A DNA stretch of 64,000 bases from Rubrivivax sp. A210 (GTDB lineage: Bacteria > Pseudomonadota > Gammaproteobacteria > Burkholderiales > Burkholderiaceae_C). The stretch's first letter is position 1; every line of letters starts with the position of its first letter. The position numbers and the translations under genes are program-made. Below, piece by piece: positions 25,785 through 35,539 of this stretch. The stretch is taken from assembly GCF_904426505.1 (NCBI RefSeq), contig NZ_CAJGBN010000067.1, forward strand, positions 124,001 to 188,000, given 5' to 3'. The notes under the pieces are model-generated. The model worked only from the letters and a program-made list of their open reading frames with translations, had not been told where the DNA came from and did no database searches.

Positions 25785-26747
25785 ATGAAGAAGGCTCCGC
25801 TCTACAGCCCTTCGCCACGCCGCGCCGCCGCGGCCGGGGTGGCGTTGCCGCCGGCTGCCGATGCCACTGCGATGTCCCCGGCCGCAGCGCAGGCCGGCGC
25901 GCCCCCAGCGCCAAGCGCCCACGGCCGCCTGCGGCGCTTGGCCCGTACCTGGCCGGCGCCGCTGTGGGCCCTGGCCGGCGCCTTGTTCGCGCTGGCCTCG
26001 CTGCTGCTGGCGCTGCAGCTGCGGCCCGGCCCGCGCGCCATCACCCAGGACGACATTGACGCCGCCGTGCGCCAATCGCTCGAGAAAGAGCCCCAGCCCA
26101 GCGCCGCGGCCAAGGCCTACGAGGCCATCCTGCCCTCGGTGGTGCGCGTGGTCTCGATGCTCGACGAGAACGACAGCGGCGAGGACAAGCCTGACGACAA
26201 GCGCGCGCTGGAGCGCGGCCTGGGCACGGGCGTGGTGATCATCGACAACGGCACCATCCTGACCAACCTGCATGTGGTGTGGGGCGCCAAGAAGATCAAG
26301 CTGCGCTTCGCCGACGGCCACGAGAGCGCGGCCACGCTGATCGGCGCCCAACCCGAGCACGACCTCGCCGTGCTCAAGGCCGAGAGCCTGCCCGACGACC
26401 TCGAGGCCGCCACCATGCGCTCCACGGCCGACCTGCGACCGGGCGACCACGTCATCGCCGTCGGCCACCCCTTCGGCATCGGCCCGTCGGTGAGCTACGG
26501 CGTGGTCTCGGGCCTGAAGCGCGAGTTCCGCGCGCCCGACGGCGAGAAGACGCTGACCAACCTGATCCAGTTCGACGCCGCCGCCAACCCCGGCAATTCC
26601 GGCGGCCCGCTGGTGACCATGGACGGCCATGTCGTCGGCATTGTCACCGCCATCCTCAACCCCTCGGAGCAGCGCACCTTCATCGGCATCGGCTTTGCCG
26701 TGCCGATAGAGAACGCCGCCGCCGCGGCCGGCATGCCGCCGTTCTGA
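25785..26747 (+). CDS. Membrane-anchored S1C (HtrA-like) serine protease without PDZ domain
   Basis: The 320-residue protein has an Ala/Pro-rich cytoplasmic N-terminus, one membrane segment (about 60-80, LWALAGALFALASLLLAL) and a trypsin-like domain. The triad is visible: His in TILTNLHVVWG (about 164), Asp in PEHDLAVLK, Ser in NPGNSGGPLV (about 272). Unlike DegP/DegS it stops right after the protease domain, with no PDZ repeat. It is followed by moxR after 19 bases and may act with that cluster at the envelope. Confidence 0.9.
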   Translation: MKKAPLYSPSPRRAAAAGVALPPAADATAMSPAAAQAGAPPAPSAHGRLRRLARTWPAPLWALAGALFALASLLLALQLRPGPRAITQDDIDAAVRQSLEKEPQPSAAAKAYEAILPSVVRVVSMLDENDSGEDKPDDKRALERGLGTGVVIIDNGTILTNLHVVWGAKKIKLRFADGHESAATLIGAQPEHDLAVLKAESLPDDLEAATMRSTADLRPGDHVIAVGHPFGIGPSVSYGVVSGLKREFRAPDGEKTLTNLIQFDAAANPGNSGGPLVTMDGHVVGIVTAILNPSEQRTFIGIGFAVPIENAAAAAGMPPF

Positions 26748-26766
26748 ACGCCACCCCCACCCCACG

Positions 26767-27769
<1,003 letters not shown>

Positions 27770-27777
<8 letters not shown>

Positions 27778-28783
27778 GGCCGCCGCAGCCGCCGCCACGC
27801 CCGACGCCCTGCTGCGGCGCCTGGAATGGGCGGTGATACGCCGCCTCGACGGCCTGCTGCAAGGCGACTACCGCACGCTGTGGCGCGGCGCCGGCGTTGA
27901 CCTGGCCGATCTGCGCGAATACCAGCACCACGACGATGTGCGCCACATCGACTGGAACGTCACGGCGCGGCTGCAGCAGCCCTATGTGCGCCAGTTCACC
28001 GAAGACCGCGACCTCACCGCCTGGTTCCTGCTCGATCTTTCGGGCAGCGTCGATTTCGGTTCAGCCGACGTCACCAAGCTCGCCGTCTCGGCCGGCTTCG
28101 TCGCCACGCTGGCACGCGTGATCACGCGCCATGGCAACCGCGTCGGCGCGCTGATGTACGGCAACGAGGTCGACACCGTGCTGCCGCCGCTCAACTCGCG
28201 CCTGCATGTGCTGGAACTGCTGCAGCGCATGCGCCGGCCACGGCCGCGCACACCCGCAGGCAACGGCATCGGGTCGACGGTTGGAGGCACGGCGCTCGCC
28301 GACCTGCTGCGCGCGGCCGACGGCGTGATGCGGCGGCGCTCGCTGGTCTTCGTGCTGTCCGACTTCATCAGCCAGCCGGGCTGGGCGCAGGCCCTGGGCC
28401 GGCTGGCACGCCGACACGATGTCGTCGCGGTGCGGCTGTGGGATCCGCTGGAGATGGCCCTGCCCGCCGAGGCCGGCCTCGGCCTCCTGACGCTGGAAGA
28501 CGCCGAGACCGGCGAGCAGTTGCTCGTCGATGCCGACGACCCCGGCTTTCGCGCCCGCTATGCCGCCATTGCGCAGCAGCAGGAAGCAGCGCTGCTCGAT
28601 GCGCTGGCGCAATCCGGCGCCGACGTGCTGGAACTGGCCACCGATGACGACTTGCTCGAGTCGTTGCTGCGCTTTGCCGACCTGCGCCGCCAGCGCGCAC
28701 GCCTGCCGGCCGCGCGCCTGATGCCGGCGGCGCTGAAGCGCGCGCAGCCGCTGGCAGAGATGGCGGCGGAGAGCGCGCCATGA
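27770..28783 (+). CDS. DUF58 domain protein
   Basis: The 337-residue soluble protein has the DUF58 signature LREYQHHDDVRHIDWNVTAR (about 42-61) and a degenerate VWA-like fold starting LLDLSGSVDFGS, including RRRSLVFVLSDFIS. It is the usual middle member between MoxR and VWA proteins. The ATG at 27770 was chosen; a GTG six bases earlier is also in frame. Overlaps on both sides show tight translational coupling. Confidence 0.92.
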
Positions 28784-29817
28784 TCAAGTTCTACTGGCCC
28801 AGCCTGCTGGGGCTGATGGCGCTGCTGCCGCTGCTGGTGGCGCTCTACCTGTGGCTGCTGGCGCGGCGGCGCAAGGCCACGGTGCGGCTGGCCAGCGTGG
28901 CGGTGGCGCGCCAGGCCCTGGGGCGCGGCCCGGGCTGGCGTCGCCATGTGCCGCCGCTGCTGCTGCTGCTGGCCTTTGCGGCGCTGCTGCTGGCGGTGGC
29001 GCGGCCGGCGGCCACACTGACGCTGCCGCTGGCCGAGCGCACCATCATGCTGGCCATGGATGTCTCGGGCAGCATGCGCGCCGAGGACGTCAAGCCCAAC
29101 CGCCTGGTAGCCAGCCAGGAGGCGGCCAAGACCTTCGTCAACAACCTGCCGCGCGAGGTGCGCGTGGGCGTGGTCTCCTTCGCCGGCACCGCGGCCGTGG
29201 TGCAGGCGCCCACCGTCAGCCGCGAAGACGTGATCGCCGCCATCGACCGCTTTCAGTTGCAGCGAGGCACCGCCACCGGCAGCGGCATCATCCTCAGCCT
29301 GGCCACGCTCTTCCCCGAAGCCGGCATCGAGATCCAGCACGTCACCGGGCAGAAGAACTTTCCCGGCAAGCCCATCAACGAGAAGAAGGACGCCAAGCCT
29401 TTCAAGCCGGTGGAGCCGGGCTCCTACAGCTCGGCCGCCATCATCATGCTCACCGACGGCCAGCGCACCGTCGGGCCCGATCCGCTGGAGGCCGCCAAGA
29501 TGGCGGCCGAGCGCGGCATCCGCGTCTACACCGTAGGCATAGGCACGAAGGAAGGCGAGATCATCGGCTTCGAGGGCTGGAGCATGCGTGTGCGGCTGGA
29601 CGAGGAGACACTGAAGAACGTCTCCATCCTGACCCACGGCGAATACTTCTACGCCGGCACCGCCGACGACCTGAAGAAGGTCTATGAGGGCCTGAGCTCG
29701 CGCATGGTGGTCGAGCGCAAGGAAACCGAGATCAGCGCCCTGTTCGCGGCCCTGGGCGCCCTGCTGGTGCTGCTGGCGGCCTCGCTCTCGATCTGGTGGT
29801 TCGGGCGCGTGGTCTAG
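28780..29817 (+). CDS. VWA domain membrane protein (BatA-like)
   Basis: The 345-residue protein has two N-terminal hydrophobic segments (about 5-27 and 55-75). A von Willebrand A domain follows with an intact MIDAS (AMDVSGSMRAED near 87 and LTDGQRT near 222), and a final membrane helix (LLVLLAASLSIWWFGRVV). This topology is that of BatA/BatB proteins of MoxR operons, which present a metal-dependent adhesion domain in the periplasm. It is the last gene of the cluster and overlaps DUF58 as ATGA. Confidence 0.92.
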   Translation: MIKFYWPSLLGLMALLPLLVALYLWLLARRRKATVRLASVAVARQALGRGPGWRRHVPPLLLLLAFAALLLAVARPAATLTLPLAERTIMLAMDVSGSMRAEDVKPNRLVASQEAAKTFVNNLPREVRVGVVSFAGTAAVVQAPTVSREDVIAAIDRFQLQRGTATGSGIILSLATLFPEAGIEIQHVTGQKNFPGKPINEKKDAKPFKPVEPGSYSSAAIIMLTDGQRTVGPDPLEAAKMAAERGIRVYTVGIGTKEGEIIGFEGWSMRVRLDEETLKNVSILTHGEYFYAGTADDLKKVYEGLSSRMVVERKETEISALFAALGALLVLLAASLSIWWFGRVV

Positions 29818-29841
29818 GTTCCGGGCCGGGTCCGGGCCTCG

Positions 29842-31569
29842 TCAGGCCGCCGCCTCGATCATCATCTGCACGCGCTGGCGGCCGTTCCACTCGTCCAGGC
29901 CGACGCGAAACGCCAGGCGGGCGCTGGCCGGCAAGGGCTCGGCATGGCCGAACCAGATCGCGTCGCGCTCCTGGCCGGCATGGCGCAGGCGCAGCTTGAG
30001 GTGCTTCTCGCCCACCAGGCGCTGCTGCAGCACCTGCACTTCGTCGCAGAACAGCGGTGCTTCGAAGCCCTGGCCCCAGACCTGGGCCTCGAGCAGGGCC
30101 ACGGTCTCGGCGTTGAACCACTCCAGCGCCAGCGGCCCGTCGCTGCGCAGCGTGCGCGTCAGCGTGGCGGCGTCCAGCCACTCGCCGGCCACCTGGCGCA
30201 AGGCCTGGTCGAACAGCTCGACGCCGCTGCCTTCATCCGCGCTGCCCAGCGTGCAGCCGGCCGCCATCGCATGGCCGCCGAAGCGCAGCATCAGGCCCGG
30301 ATGGCGCTTGGCCATCAGGTCGAGCGCGTCACGCAGATGGAAGCCGGCGATGGAGCGGCCCGAGCCCTTGAGGCGGCCATCAGCGCCGCGGGCGAAGACG
30401 AAGATGGGGCGGTGCAGCCTGTCCTTCACGCGCCCGGCGACGATGCCCACCACGCCCTCGTGGAAGCTCTCGTCGAAAAGCGCCAGCGCCGGCGGCGCCT
30501 GTTCGGCCGTGGGCATCAGCGCCTCGATGGCGGCCTCGGCGCGCTCGCGCATGCCCGATTCGACCTCGCGCCGCTCGCGGTTGATGGCGTCGAGCTGGGC
30601 CGCCAGCGTGGTGGCGCGGCCGGCGTCGTCGGTGCGCAGGCACTCGATGCCCAGCGTCATGTCGGCCAGGCGGCCGGCGGCATTGATGCGCGGCCCGAGG
30701 GCGAAGCCGAAGTCGAAGCCGGCGGCCCGCGCCGGGTCGCGCCCGGCCGCCTTGAACAGCGCCGCCAGCCCCGGCGCCATGCGCCCGCCGCGCACCCGCT
30801 TCAGGCCCTGGGCGACGAGGCGGCGGTTGTTGGCGTCGAGCTTGACGACATCGGCCACCGTGCCCAGTGCCACCAGGTCGAGCAGGCTGTCCAGTCGGGG
30901 CTGGGCCGCGGCCTCGAAGGCGCCGCACCGCCGCAGCTCGGCACGCGTGGCCAGCAGCACGTAGAACATCACGCCGACGCCGGCCAGCGCCTTGCTGGCA
31001 AAGCCGCAGCCGGGCTGGTTGGGGTTGACGATGACATCGGCCTCGGGCAGCGAGACCACGCCGTCGATCACCGCCGGCAGGTGGTGGTCGGTAACCAGCA
31101 CCCGCATGCCGGCCGCACGCGCCGCGGCCACGCCGGCATGGCTGGCGATGCCGTTGTCCACCGTCACCAGCAGCGCCGGCCGGTGGGCGCGCGCCAGCTC
31201 CACGATGGCCGGCGTGAGGCCGTAGCCGTGTACCGCACGGTCGGGCACCACATAGTGCAGCGTCTCTTGCCCCGCACCCAGCAAGGCCAGGCCGCGCAGC
31301 GCCACGGCGCAGGCGGTGGCGCCGTCGCAGTCGTAGTCGGCCACGATGCAGATGCGCCAGCCCTGGGCGATGGCCTCGGCCAGCAGCACGCCGGCCTCGG
31401 CGCTGCCCTTCAGGGTCTCGGGCGGCAGCAAGAGCGCCAGGCTGTCGTCCAGTTCGTCGGCGGCCCGCACGCCGCGCGCTGCCAGCAGGCGGGCCAGCAG
31501 CGGGTGTACGCCGGCCTGCTCGAGCGCAAAGCTCACGCGCGGCGGCACTTCACGCGGGACGATGTTCAC
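29842..31569 (-). CDS. recJ: Single-stranded-DNA-specific exonuclease RecJ
   Basis: The 575-residue protein has the DHH/DHHA1 organisation of RecJ: IVADYDCDGATACAVA (motif I, about 72), VTVDNGI, VTDHHLPA (DHH, about 145), and the C-terminal GFHLRDAL...RFGGHAMAAG block (about 405-445) that binds single-stranded DNA. It degrades 5' ends of ssDNA in recombination and mismatch repair. The GTG at 31569 overlaps the stop of the rpfE-like gene, as in the recJ-rpfE pairs of other proteobacteria. Confidence 0.95.
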   Translation of the reverse strand: MNIVPREVPPRVSFALEQAGVHPLLARLLAARGVRAADELDDSLALLLPPETLKGSAEAGVLLAEAIAQGWRICIVADYDCDGATACAVALRGLALLGAGQETLHYVVPDRAVHGYGLTPAIVELARAHRPALLVTVDNGIASHAGVAAARAAGMRVLVTDHHLPAVIDGVVSLPEADVIVNPNQPGCGFASKALAGVGVMFYVLLATRAELRRCGAFEAAAQPRLDSLLDLVALGTVADVVKLDANNRRLVAQGLKRVRGGRMAPGLAALFKAAGRDPARAAGFDFGFALGPRINAAGRLADMTLGIECLRTDDAGRATTLAAQLDAINRERREVESGMRERAEAAIEALMPTAEQAPPALALFDESFHEGVVGIVAGRVKDRLHRPIFVFARGADGRLKGSGRSIAGFHLRDALDLMAKRHPGLMLRFGGHAMAAGCTLGSADEGSGVELFDQALRQVAGEWLDAATLTRTLRSDGPLALEWFNAETVALLEAQVWGQGFEAPLFCDEVQVLQQRLVGEKHLKLRLRHAGQERDAIWFGHAEPLPASARLAFRVGLDEWNGRQRVQMMIEAAA

Positions 31570-32504
31570 AGCGCCTCCAGCAGGGCCGGCAGCGCCGGGC
31601 GGATGAAGGCGGCGCGCAGGCGCTGCAGCAGGCCTTGCTTCGCGGACTCGAAAGTGGCGGCGCTGCGCTCGCCACACAGCGTGAGCCGCACCGCCGCGCC
31701 ACCCTCGGCCGCCGCCAGCGCTGCGGCGATGGGGCCTTCGTCCAGCGTCTCCCAGGCCTTGACCCAGGCCGCCCAGTCCTCGCCCAGCGCATGGCGGCGC
31801 AAGCGGGCGTCGACCTGCGGCGGAAGAGCTGATGCTGGCGCATCGGCCTGGCCCAAGCCGCAGCCGCTGAGCCAGAAGGAGTTGACTGGCAGCAGACCGC
31901 GCGCCTGGCGACGGTCATTGGCGGCATGGGTGTAGAGCACCATCTGCACCTCGCTTTGCAGGCGGCGGATGCGGCGGGCGGCCGGGTCGCTGCCGAGCCA
32001 GGCATCGACATTGCGGCCGATGACGCGGTCCAGCGACGCGCAGGGCAAGGCCGCCAGGCTCTCGTGGGCGGCATACCAGCGCAGCGGCGCGCCGTACTGC
32101 AGCCCGTAGCCCTCGCTGGTGAAGAGGCCTTGGACCGCCTCGAAGAGCTCGCGCGAGCCGGCGTCGTCCAGCGCCAGTTCGTCCGGGTCGGCGAGGCTCA
32201 CCTGGTCGGTGCCCACATGCCAGTGGGCCGGCGTCAGCAGGCCCCAGGCGAGATCGCCAGTGGCAATGCCGTCGGCCTGCGCCAGGCGCGCCGCCCAGGG
32301 CAGGCAGCCGGCCGCGCCCTGCCAGCCCAGCGCCGCAGCCAGCGCGCGCTCGTGCGGCGGGCTCAGGCTCAGCTCCTGACCCTCGTCGCGGGCGCCGGCC
32401 ACCAGCCGGCCGAGCAGCGCCTGCAGGCGCGGCAGCCGCAGCGAGCGGGCGGCAGCGCGGCCGGCTTCGGACAGCGGCGCGGCAAAGGGGATCAGCAGAT
32501 GCAT
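31566..32504 (-). CDS. RpfE-like conserved protein (phosphoglycerate-mutase-like family)
   Basis: The 312-residue protein starts MHLLIPFAAPLSEAGRAAAR and contains TPAHWHVGTDQVSLADPDEL and VQMVLYTHAANDRRQARGLL with a motif NSFWLSGCG. These are conserved in the RpfE / 'cofactor-independent phosphoglycerate mutase' annotated family that lies next to recJ in Xanthomonas and Burkholderiales. Its biochemical role is unknown. It is the first gene of the pair with recJ, and its 5' side faces the lolC start site where the integrative element has inserted. Confidence 0.75.
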   Translation of the reverse strand: MHLLIPFAAPLSEAGRAAARSLRLPRLQALLGRLVAGARDEGQELSLSPPHERALAAALGWQGAAGCLPWAARLAQADGIATGDLAWGLLTPAHWHVGTDQVSLADPDELALDDAGSRELFEAVQGLFTSEGYGLQYGAPLRWYAAHESLAALPCASLDRVIGRNVDAWLGSDPAARRIRRLQSEVQMVLYTHAANDRRQARGLLPVNSFWLSGCGLGQADAPASALPPQVDARLRRHALGEDWAAWVKAWETLDEGPIAAALAAAEGGAAVRLTLCGERSAATFESAKQGLLQRLRAAFIRPALPALLEAL

Positions 32505-32690
32505 GGGGTCATTATCCCGGCCGGTCAGGGCAAGGCTGAAGACTCCCCGCGAGTCGGCGCGCCGCGAGTCGGGATGGGCCGCAAGGCGCAAAGCGCAGCG
32601 ATACCCGCTGGTATCGCGAACATTTGCAGCGCCGCGAACCGCCCGATTCGCGGATGCGCCGGCCGCGAGGGACTTGTTCAGCCTTGCCTT

Positions 32691-32696
32691 AGCATC
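32691..32696 (+). promoter_or_regulatory. Probable original -10 element of lolC, left behind by the insertion
   Basis: TAGCAT lies eight bases before the ATG at 32705, the spacing expected for a leaderless transcript that starts at the first codon. No Shine-Dalgarno is present. In this chromosome it now reads into the chimeric lolC remnant. Confidence 0.35.
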
Positions 32697-32704
32697 GCCC
32701 CCCC

Positions 32705-32732
32705 ATGGAACTGCCCTACGAGTGGCACATCG
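32705..32732 (+). repeat. attL, left copy of the 28-bp direct repeat
   Basis: Identical over 28 bases to 52439-52466. It begins with ATGGAACTGCCC (the lolC start) and ends ...GCACATCG. The flanking bases differ on both sides, which fixes its limits. Confidence 0.92.
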
Positions 32733-32800
32733 ACGGTTACAAGAAGGGTTTTGCAGGTATCAGGAAGGCACAGTTACCTAGGCGGATGGCTCCGCATTGA
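32705..32800 (+). pseudogene. Chimeric lolC 5' remnant (31 codons)
   Basis: The reading frame starts with the genuine lolC N-terminus MELPYEWHI and then runs into element sequence (DGYKKGFAGIRKAQLPRRMA) before a TGA at 32798-32800. It keeps the original chromosomal promoter region but cannot make a functional permease. It may still be translated as a short peptide. Confidence 0.75.
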
Positions 32801-32820
32801 TGCGCATGTCATCGCATGCA

Positions 32821-32846
32821 TGTAGGATACCTGTAGGACACCTACC
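32821..32846. repeat. Tandem 11-bp repeats, candidate integrase arm sites (left)
   Basis: TGTAGGATACC is followed at once by TGTAGGACACC and a third partial TACC. A related TTTTAGGACACTTGCC occurs near the right end (52354-52369), so these may be arm-type binding sites of the integrase or excisionase. They also overlap the integrase promoter region. Confidence 0.45.
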
Positions 32847-32861
32847 GCTGAGGAGGGCTGC

Positions 32862-34046
32862 ATGGCCGACCGAATCGACACCGTTGATGCGCGCAACAAG
32901 CTCAAGCTCCGGCGCTCCCCGTATTGGCACAGGCTGAGTACCGGGGTCCATCTTGGGTTTCGCAAGATGACCGCGGACTCACCCGGTACTTGGCTGGTGC
33001 GGACGTATGACCCCGCCACGCGCGATCAACCGCAGCACAAGCTCGGCGCCTTCGACCACCTGACGCCAAGCCAGCGTTTCGACGCCGCCAAGATCGCTGC
33101 CGAAAAGTACGCCGAACACCTGGCCCAAGGCGGGCGCACGGGCGTGTGCACGGTGCGTGACGCCTGCGACGATTACGTGAAGCACCTTCGCACAAAAGGG
33201 CGCGCCGAAGCCGCCGCGCTCACTGAGTCGCGGTTCGTTCGCCTGGTGCACGGCTCCCGCATAGCCAACATTGACCTGACCAAACTAACCCAGCGTCACA
33301 TGAGAGCCTGGCACAGCGAACTTGCTGCGACACCCGTGTGCATCAATGGCCGGGCGCAAGCGGGAGCACAGCGCACGCGCGCGCGGTCTACTGCCACACT
33401 GAACCGCGATGTGGCTCGAGTACGCGCTGCGCTCAACTTCGCCCGGCGTGGCGGTGCTGTGACCACTGACGCGGCCTGGCGCGACGAGTTGCGCGCAGAG
33501 CCTGGCGCGGCCCGCCAACGCGACCTCTATTTGGACAAGGGGCAACGTGAGGCGTTGATGACCGCCGCCCGGCCGGAACTTTTCCCGCTGCTGCGCGCGA
33601 TTCACCTCCTACCCCTACGGCCAGGGGCCGCGGCTGTGCTTACCGCCGCCGACTATGACAAACGGATAGGCGTGCTGACCGTCCGAAAGGACAAGGCGGG
33701 CGCCGGGCGCAAGTTGAAGCTGACTGGGGCTGTCGAGGAATTCTTCACCTCCCAGTCGAATAGCAAACTACCAGCGGCCGTGCTCCTCGCGCGTGCCGAT
33801 GGGTCAATGTGGACCCGACGGACTTGGAGCAGGCCGATAAAGCTCGCTGCTGAGGCTGCAGGGCTGCCGCCTCAGACGGTGGCGTATTCATTCCGGCATA
33901 GCGTCATCACCGACCTACTGACTTCCGGCCTTGACGTGATGACAGTAGCGCGCATGGCGGGAACAAGTGTCCAGCAGATCAACGCCCACTACGGCCATCT
34001 GGTGCCCGACCGCACGGCCGCGGCCCTGGCTGCGCTGGCGGGGTAG
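32862..34046 (+). CDS. int: Tyrosine recombinase (integrase)
   Basis: The 394-residue protein has a core-binding SAM-like region (about 95-200) and a C-terminal catalytic domain. The first Arg is in HLLPLRPGAA (R253), the beta-strand Lys in TVRKDKAGAG, box II in VAYSFRHSVITDLL (R345, with Tyr in place of the usual first His), and the nucleophile Tyr in INAHYGHL (Y377). It should integrate and excise the element at the lolC 28-bp repeat. A GAGGAGG ribosome site precedes the ATG. Its position next to attL, transcribed inward, is usual for genomic-island integrases. Confidence 0.92.
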   Translation: MADRIDTVDARNKLKLRRSPYWHRLSTGVHLGFRKMTADSPGTWLVRTYDPATRDQPQHKLGAFDHLTPSQRFDAAKIAAEKYAEHLAQGGRTGVCTVRDACDDYVKHLRTKGRAEAAALTESRFVRLVHGSRIANIDLTKLTQRHMRAWHSELAATPVCINGRAQAGAQRTRARSTATLNRDVARVRAALNFARRGGAVTTDAAWRDELRAEPGAARQRDLYLDKGQREALMTAARPELFPLLRAIHLLPLRPGAAAVLTAADYDKRIGVLTVRKDKAGAGRKLKLTGAVEEFFTSQSNSKLPAAVLLARADGSMWTRRTWSRPIKLAAEAAGLPPQTVAYSFRHSVITDLLTSGLDVMTVARMAGTSVQQINAHYGHLVPDRTAAALAALAG

Positions 34047-34329
34047 GGATCAGGCATCAGCCACGCCCTGGCCTGCAGCCCTGACCCAGTACCTGCAATG
34101 CAACACCGCCCTGGGGTTGCGGACGGCCCGTCTGGTGACCGCGCTGAGTTGCACCCCGCGGAGCTGTGCGCTCTGGCCAAAACGCTGCCGCAATGCCAGA
34201 GAAGCACTGCCCACCTAGAACTCGCTCGCCCCTGATGATCAGGGCGCGTCCCTCGTGAAGTTGCTGAGCCTTTCAACAGGCGGTGCTGGCGTTTGATAGA
34301 CGCAATCTATCTATTTCTCTGGAAGTCGC
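34047..34329. other. Intergenic stretch after the integrase, no gene seen
   Basis: About 280 bases without a credible coding frame. A short inverted repeat GATAG-acgcaat-CTATC lies near 34296-34312, just upstream of the proposed alpA promoter, and could be an operator. Confidence 0.5.
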
Positions 34330-34358
34330 TTGCATCCGCTATTGAACTCATCTAGCAT
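34330..34358 (+). promoter_or_regulatory. Sigma-70-like promoter for the alpA-primase operon
   Basis: TTGCAT, a 17-base spacer and TAGCAT form a well-spaced promoter in an unusually AT-rich patch, about 130 bases before the alpA-like start. Confidence 0.55.
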
Positions 34359-34396
34359 CCCCTTTGCGCCAGTGCGTCTAGTCGCTGGCCCGCCCC

Positions 34397-34423
34397 CCAA
34401 GCCCCTGCACCCCAGGGGCTTGG
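34397..34423 (+). other. Perfect 11-bp hairpin in the alpA leader
   Basis: CCAAGCCCCTG-caccc-CAGGGGCTTGG forms a perfect stem-loop. It lies in the predicted 5' leader, immediately before a terminator-like hairpin, and is a candidate regulatory RNA structure. Confidence 0.6.
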
Positions 34424-34432
34424 TGCTTTCAG

Positions 34433-34467
34433 AGCCCGCTGCAGACTCATCGTCAGGCGGGCTTTTT
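34433..34467 (+). terminator. Terminator-like hairpin upstream of the alpA start
   Basis: AGCCCGC and GCGGGCT pair across a 15-base loop and are followed by TTTT. It lies 19 bases before the alpA-like ATG and after the proposed promoter, so it would either end a short leader RNA or be overcome by antitermination. Confidence 0.65.
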
Positions 34468-34485
34468 CATTGGAGAAACGATCAC

Positions 34486-34782
34486 ATGCCGAAACCTACC
34501 AAGCCCACCGCACAAGACAACGGCGCAGTCTGGCGCCCACTGCGCATGCTCCCGGACAAAGAAGCGGCAGCCCGTGGCGGGCACAAGCTCACCAAGTTGC
34601 GCGCCGATGTCAGAGCCGAACTGCAAGTGCCCCCGATCCGGCGCGGGCGCAAGTTCAGTCGCTGGCCAGAGCACGAGGTCGATGCTGTGTTGCGCGCACG
34701 GCTAGCAGGCGCTGCAGACGACGACGTGCGCGCCCTCGTCCGGCGCTTGGTTGCACTGCGTGCGATCGCGGCAGATGGCTAG
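34486..34782 (+). CDS. AlpA-like transcriptional regulator/excisionase
   Basis: The 98-residue basic protein ends with a region resembling AlpA (PPIRRGRKFSRWPEHEVDAV, about 50-69, then LRARLAGAADDDVRALVRRL). This is the short winged-helix domain with a conserved W before the second helix found in AlpA/Vis proteins of satellites and islands. AlpA proteins switch on integrase or act in excision. The ATG at 34486 has a GGAGA ribosome site. It follows the hairpin leader and precedes the primase operon. The N-terminal 45 residues match nothing I recognise. Confidence 0.65.
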   Translation: MPKPTKPTAQDNGAVWRPLRMLPDKEAAARGGHKLTKLRADVRAELQVPPIRRGRKFSRWPEHEVDAVLRARLAGAADDDVRALVRRLVALRAIAADG

Positions 34783-34924
34783 ACCCGCGCCACACCACAA
34801 ACACAGAGGGGCCGCATCGCGGCCCCTTTGCATTTCCGAACCCGAACTTGGCGCTGGTTGCAGCCGGCCCAAGTCCATCCCCCGGCATCCCGTCGAACAA
34901 CCCCTCACCCTACGGAGCACGGAC

Positions 34925-35539
34925 ATGGAATTTTGCACCTCAACGGAACTCGGCGCCACCCCAGGCACCCCCTCACCCGAGGAACTAGCCCTCATCGAGG
35001 CGGCCGTCGAATTCGTCTCGGAGGCCTGGCAGACGGCGCCCGACACGCCCCTGCCTTCAGGTCCAAGCCGGCGCTCCGCGGCCGAGCTTCAGCTCTACAA
35101 ACTGATGGACGGCATTGGCGGCGTCTTCGTGCCGTTTAGCTACGACCGCGCCTTGATGTGCACGGCAGTGTGGCTGCTTTCCGAGTACCCCCCGAAAGCA
35201 CGCATGGGCAGGTTCGTGCAGGGCATGGTCGAGCTTTTCGACGACGCTGAGCCCTTGGTTGCCCACTTCCTGGCAAGCGGCAAGATCAAGAAGGTCGAAG
35301 CCCTCAGCGGCATCCTGCGGCTGGGGCTGGTGACTCACCTCGTGGTTGCCGCACCCGACGCGGTCCTGGGCCGTGTCTTCGAGGCGATGCTGCCGCTCAT
35401 GGGCCTGCGCACGTTGGGCGCCAAGGCGAGCGGGAAGGCGGCGCCCAGCAAGGGGGCTCCGGAACCGAAAACTGCCGACGCTTTGGGGCAGGCGAAAGGC
35501 AAGCCGCATGCTGGCCGCCCCACGGGGGGCGCAAAGTGA
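34925..35539 (+). CDS. Hypothetical protein coupled to the primase
   Basis: The 204-residue protein is not recognised. It is mostly helical, with a Glu-rich start (EELALIEAAVEFVSEAWQTA), a middle DGIGGVFVPFSYDRALMCTA and MVELFDDAEPLVAHFLASGK, and a low-complexity, Lys/Pro-rich tail. No membrane segment or signal peptide is seen. A CGGAG site precedes the ATG. Its stop overlaps the primase GTG (GTGA), so it is made in step with the replication protein and may be a replication accessory factor. That role is an inference from position. Confidence 0.7.
   Translation: MEFCTSTELGATPGTPSPEELALIEAAVEFVSEAWQTAPDTPLPSGPSRRSAAELQLYKLMDGIGGVFVPFSYDRALMCTAVWLLSEYPPKARMGRFVQGMVELFDDAEPLVAHFLASGKIKKVEALSGILRLGLVTHLVVAAPDAVLGRVFEAMLPLMGLRTLGAKASGKAAPSKGAPEPKTADALGQAKGKPHAGRPTGGAK

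Noticed and set aside
32862..34046. The integrase as a phage remnant with neighbouring structural genes
   Set aside because: No head, tail, terminase or lysis gene is seen anywhere between the two repeats.
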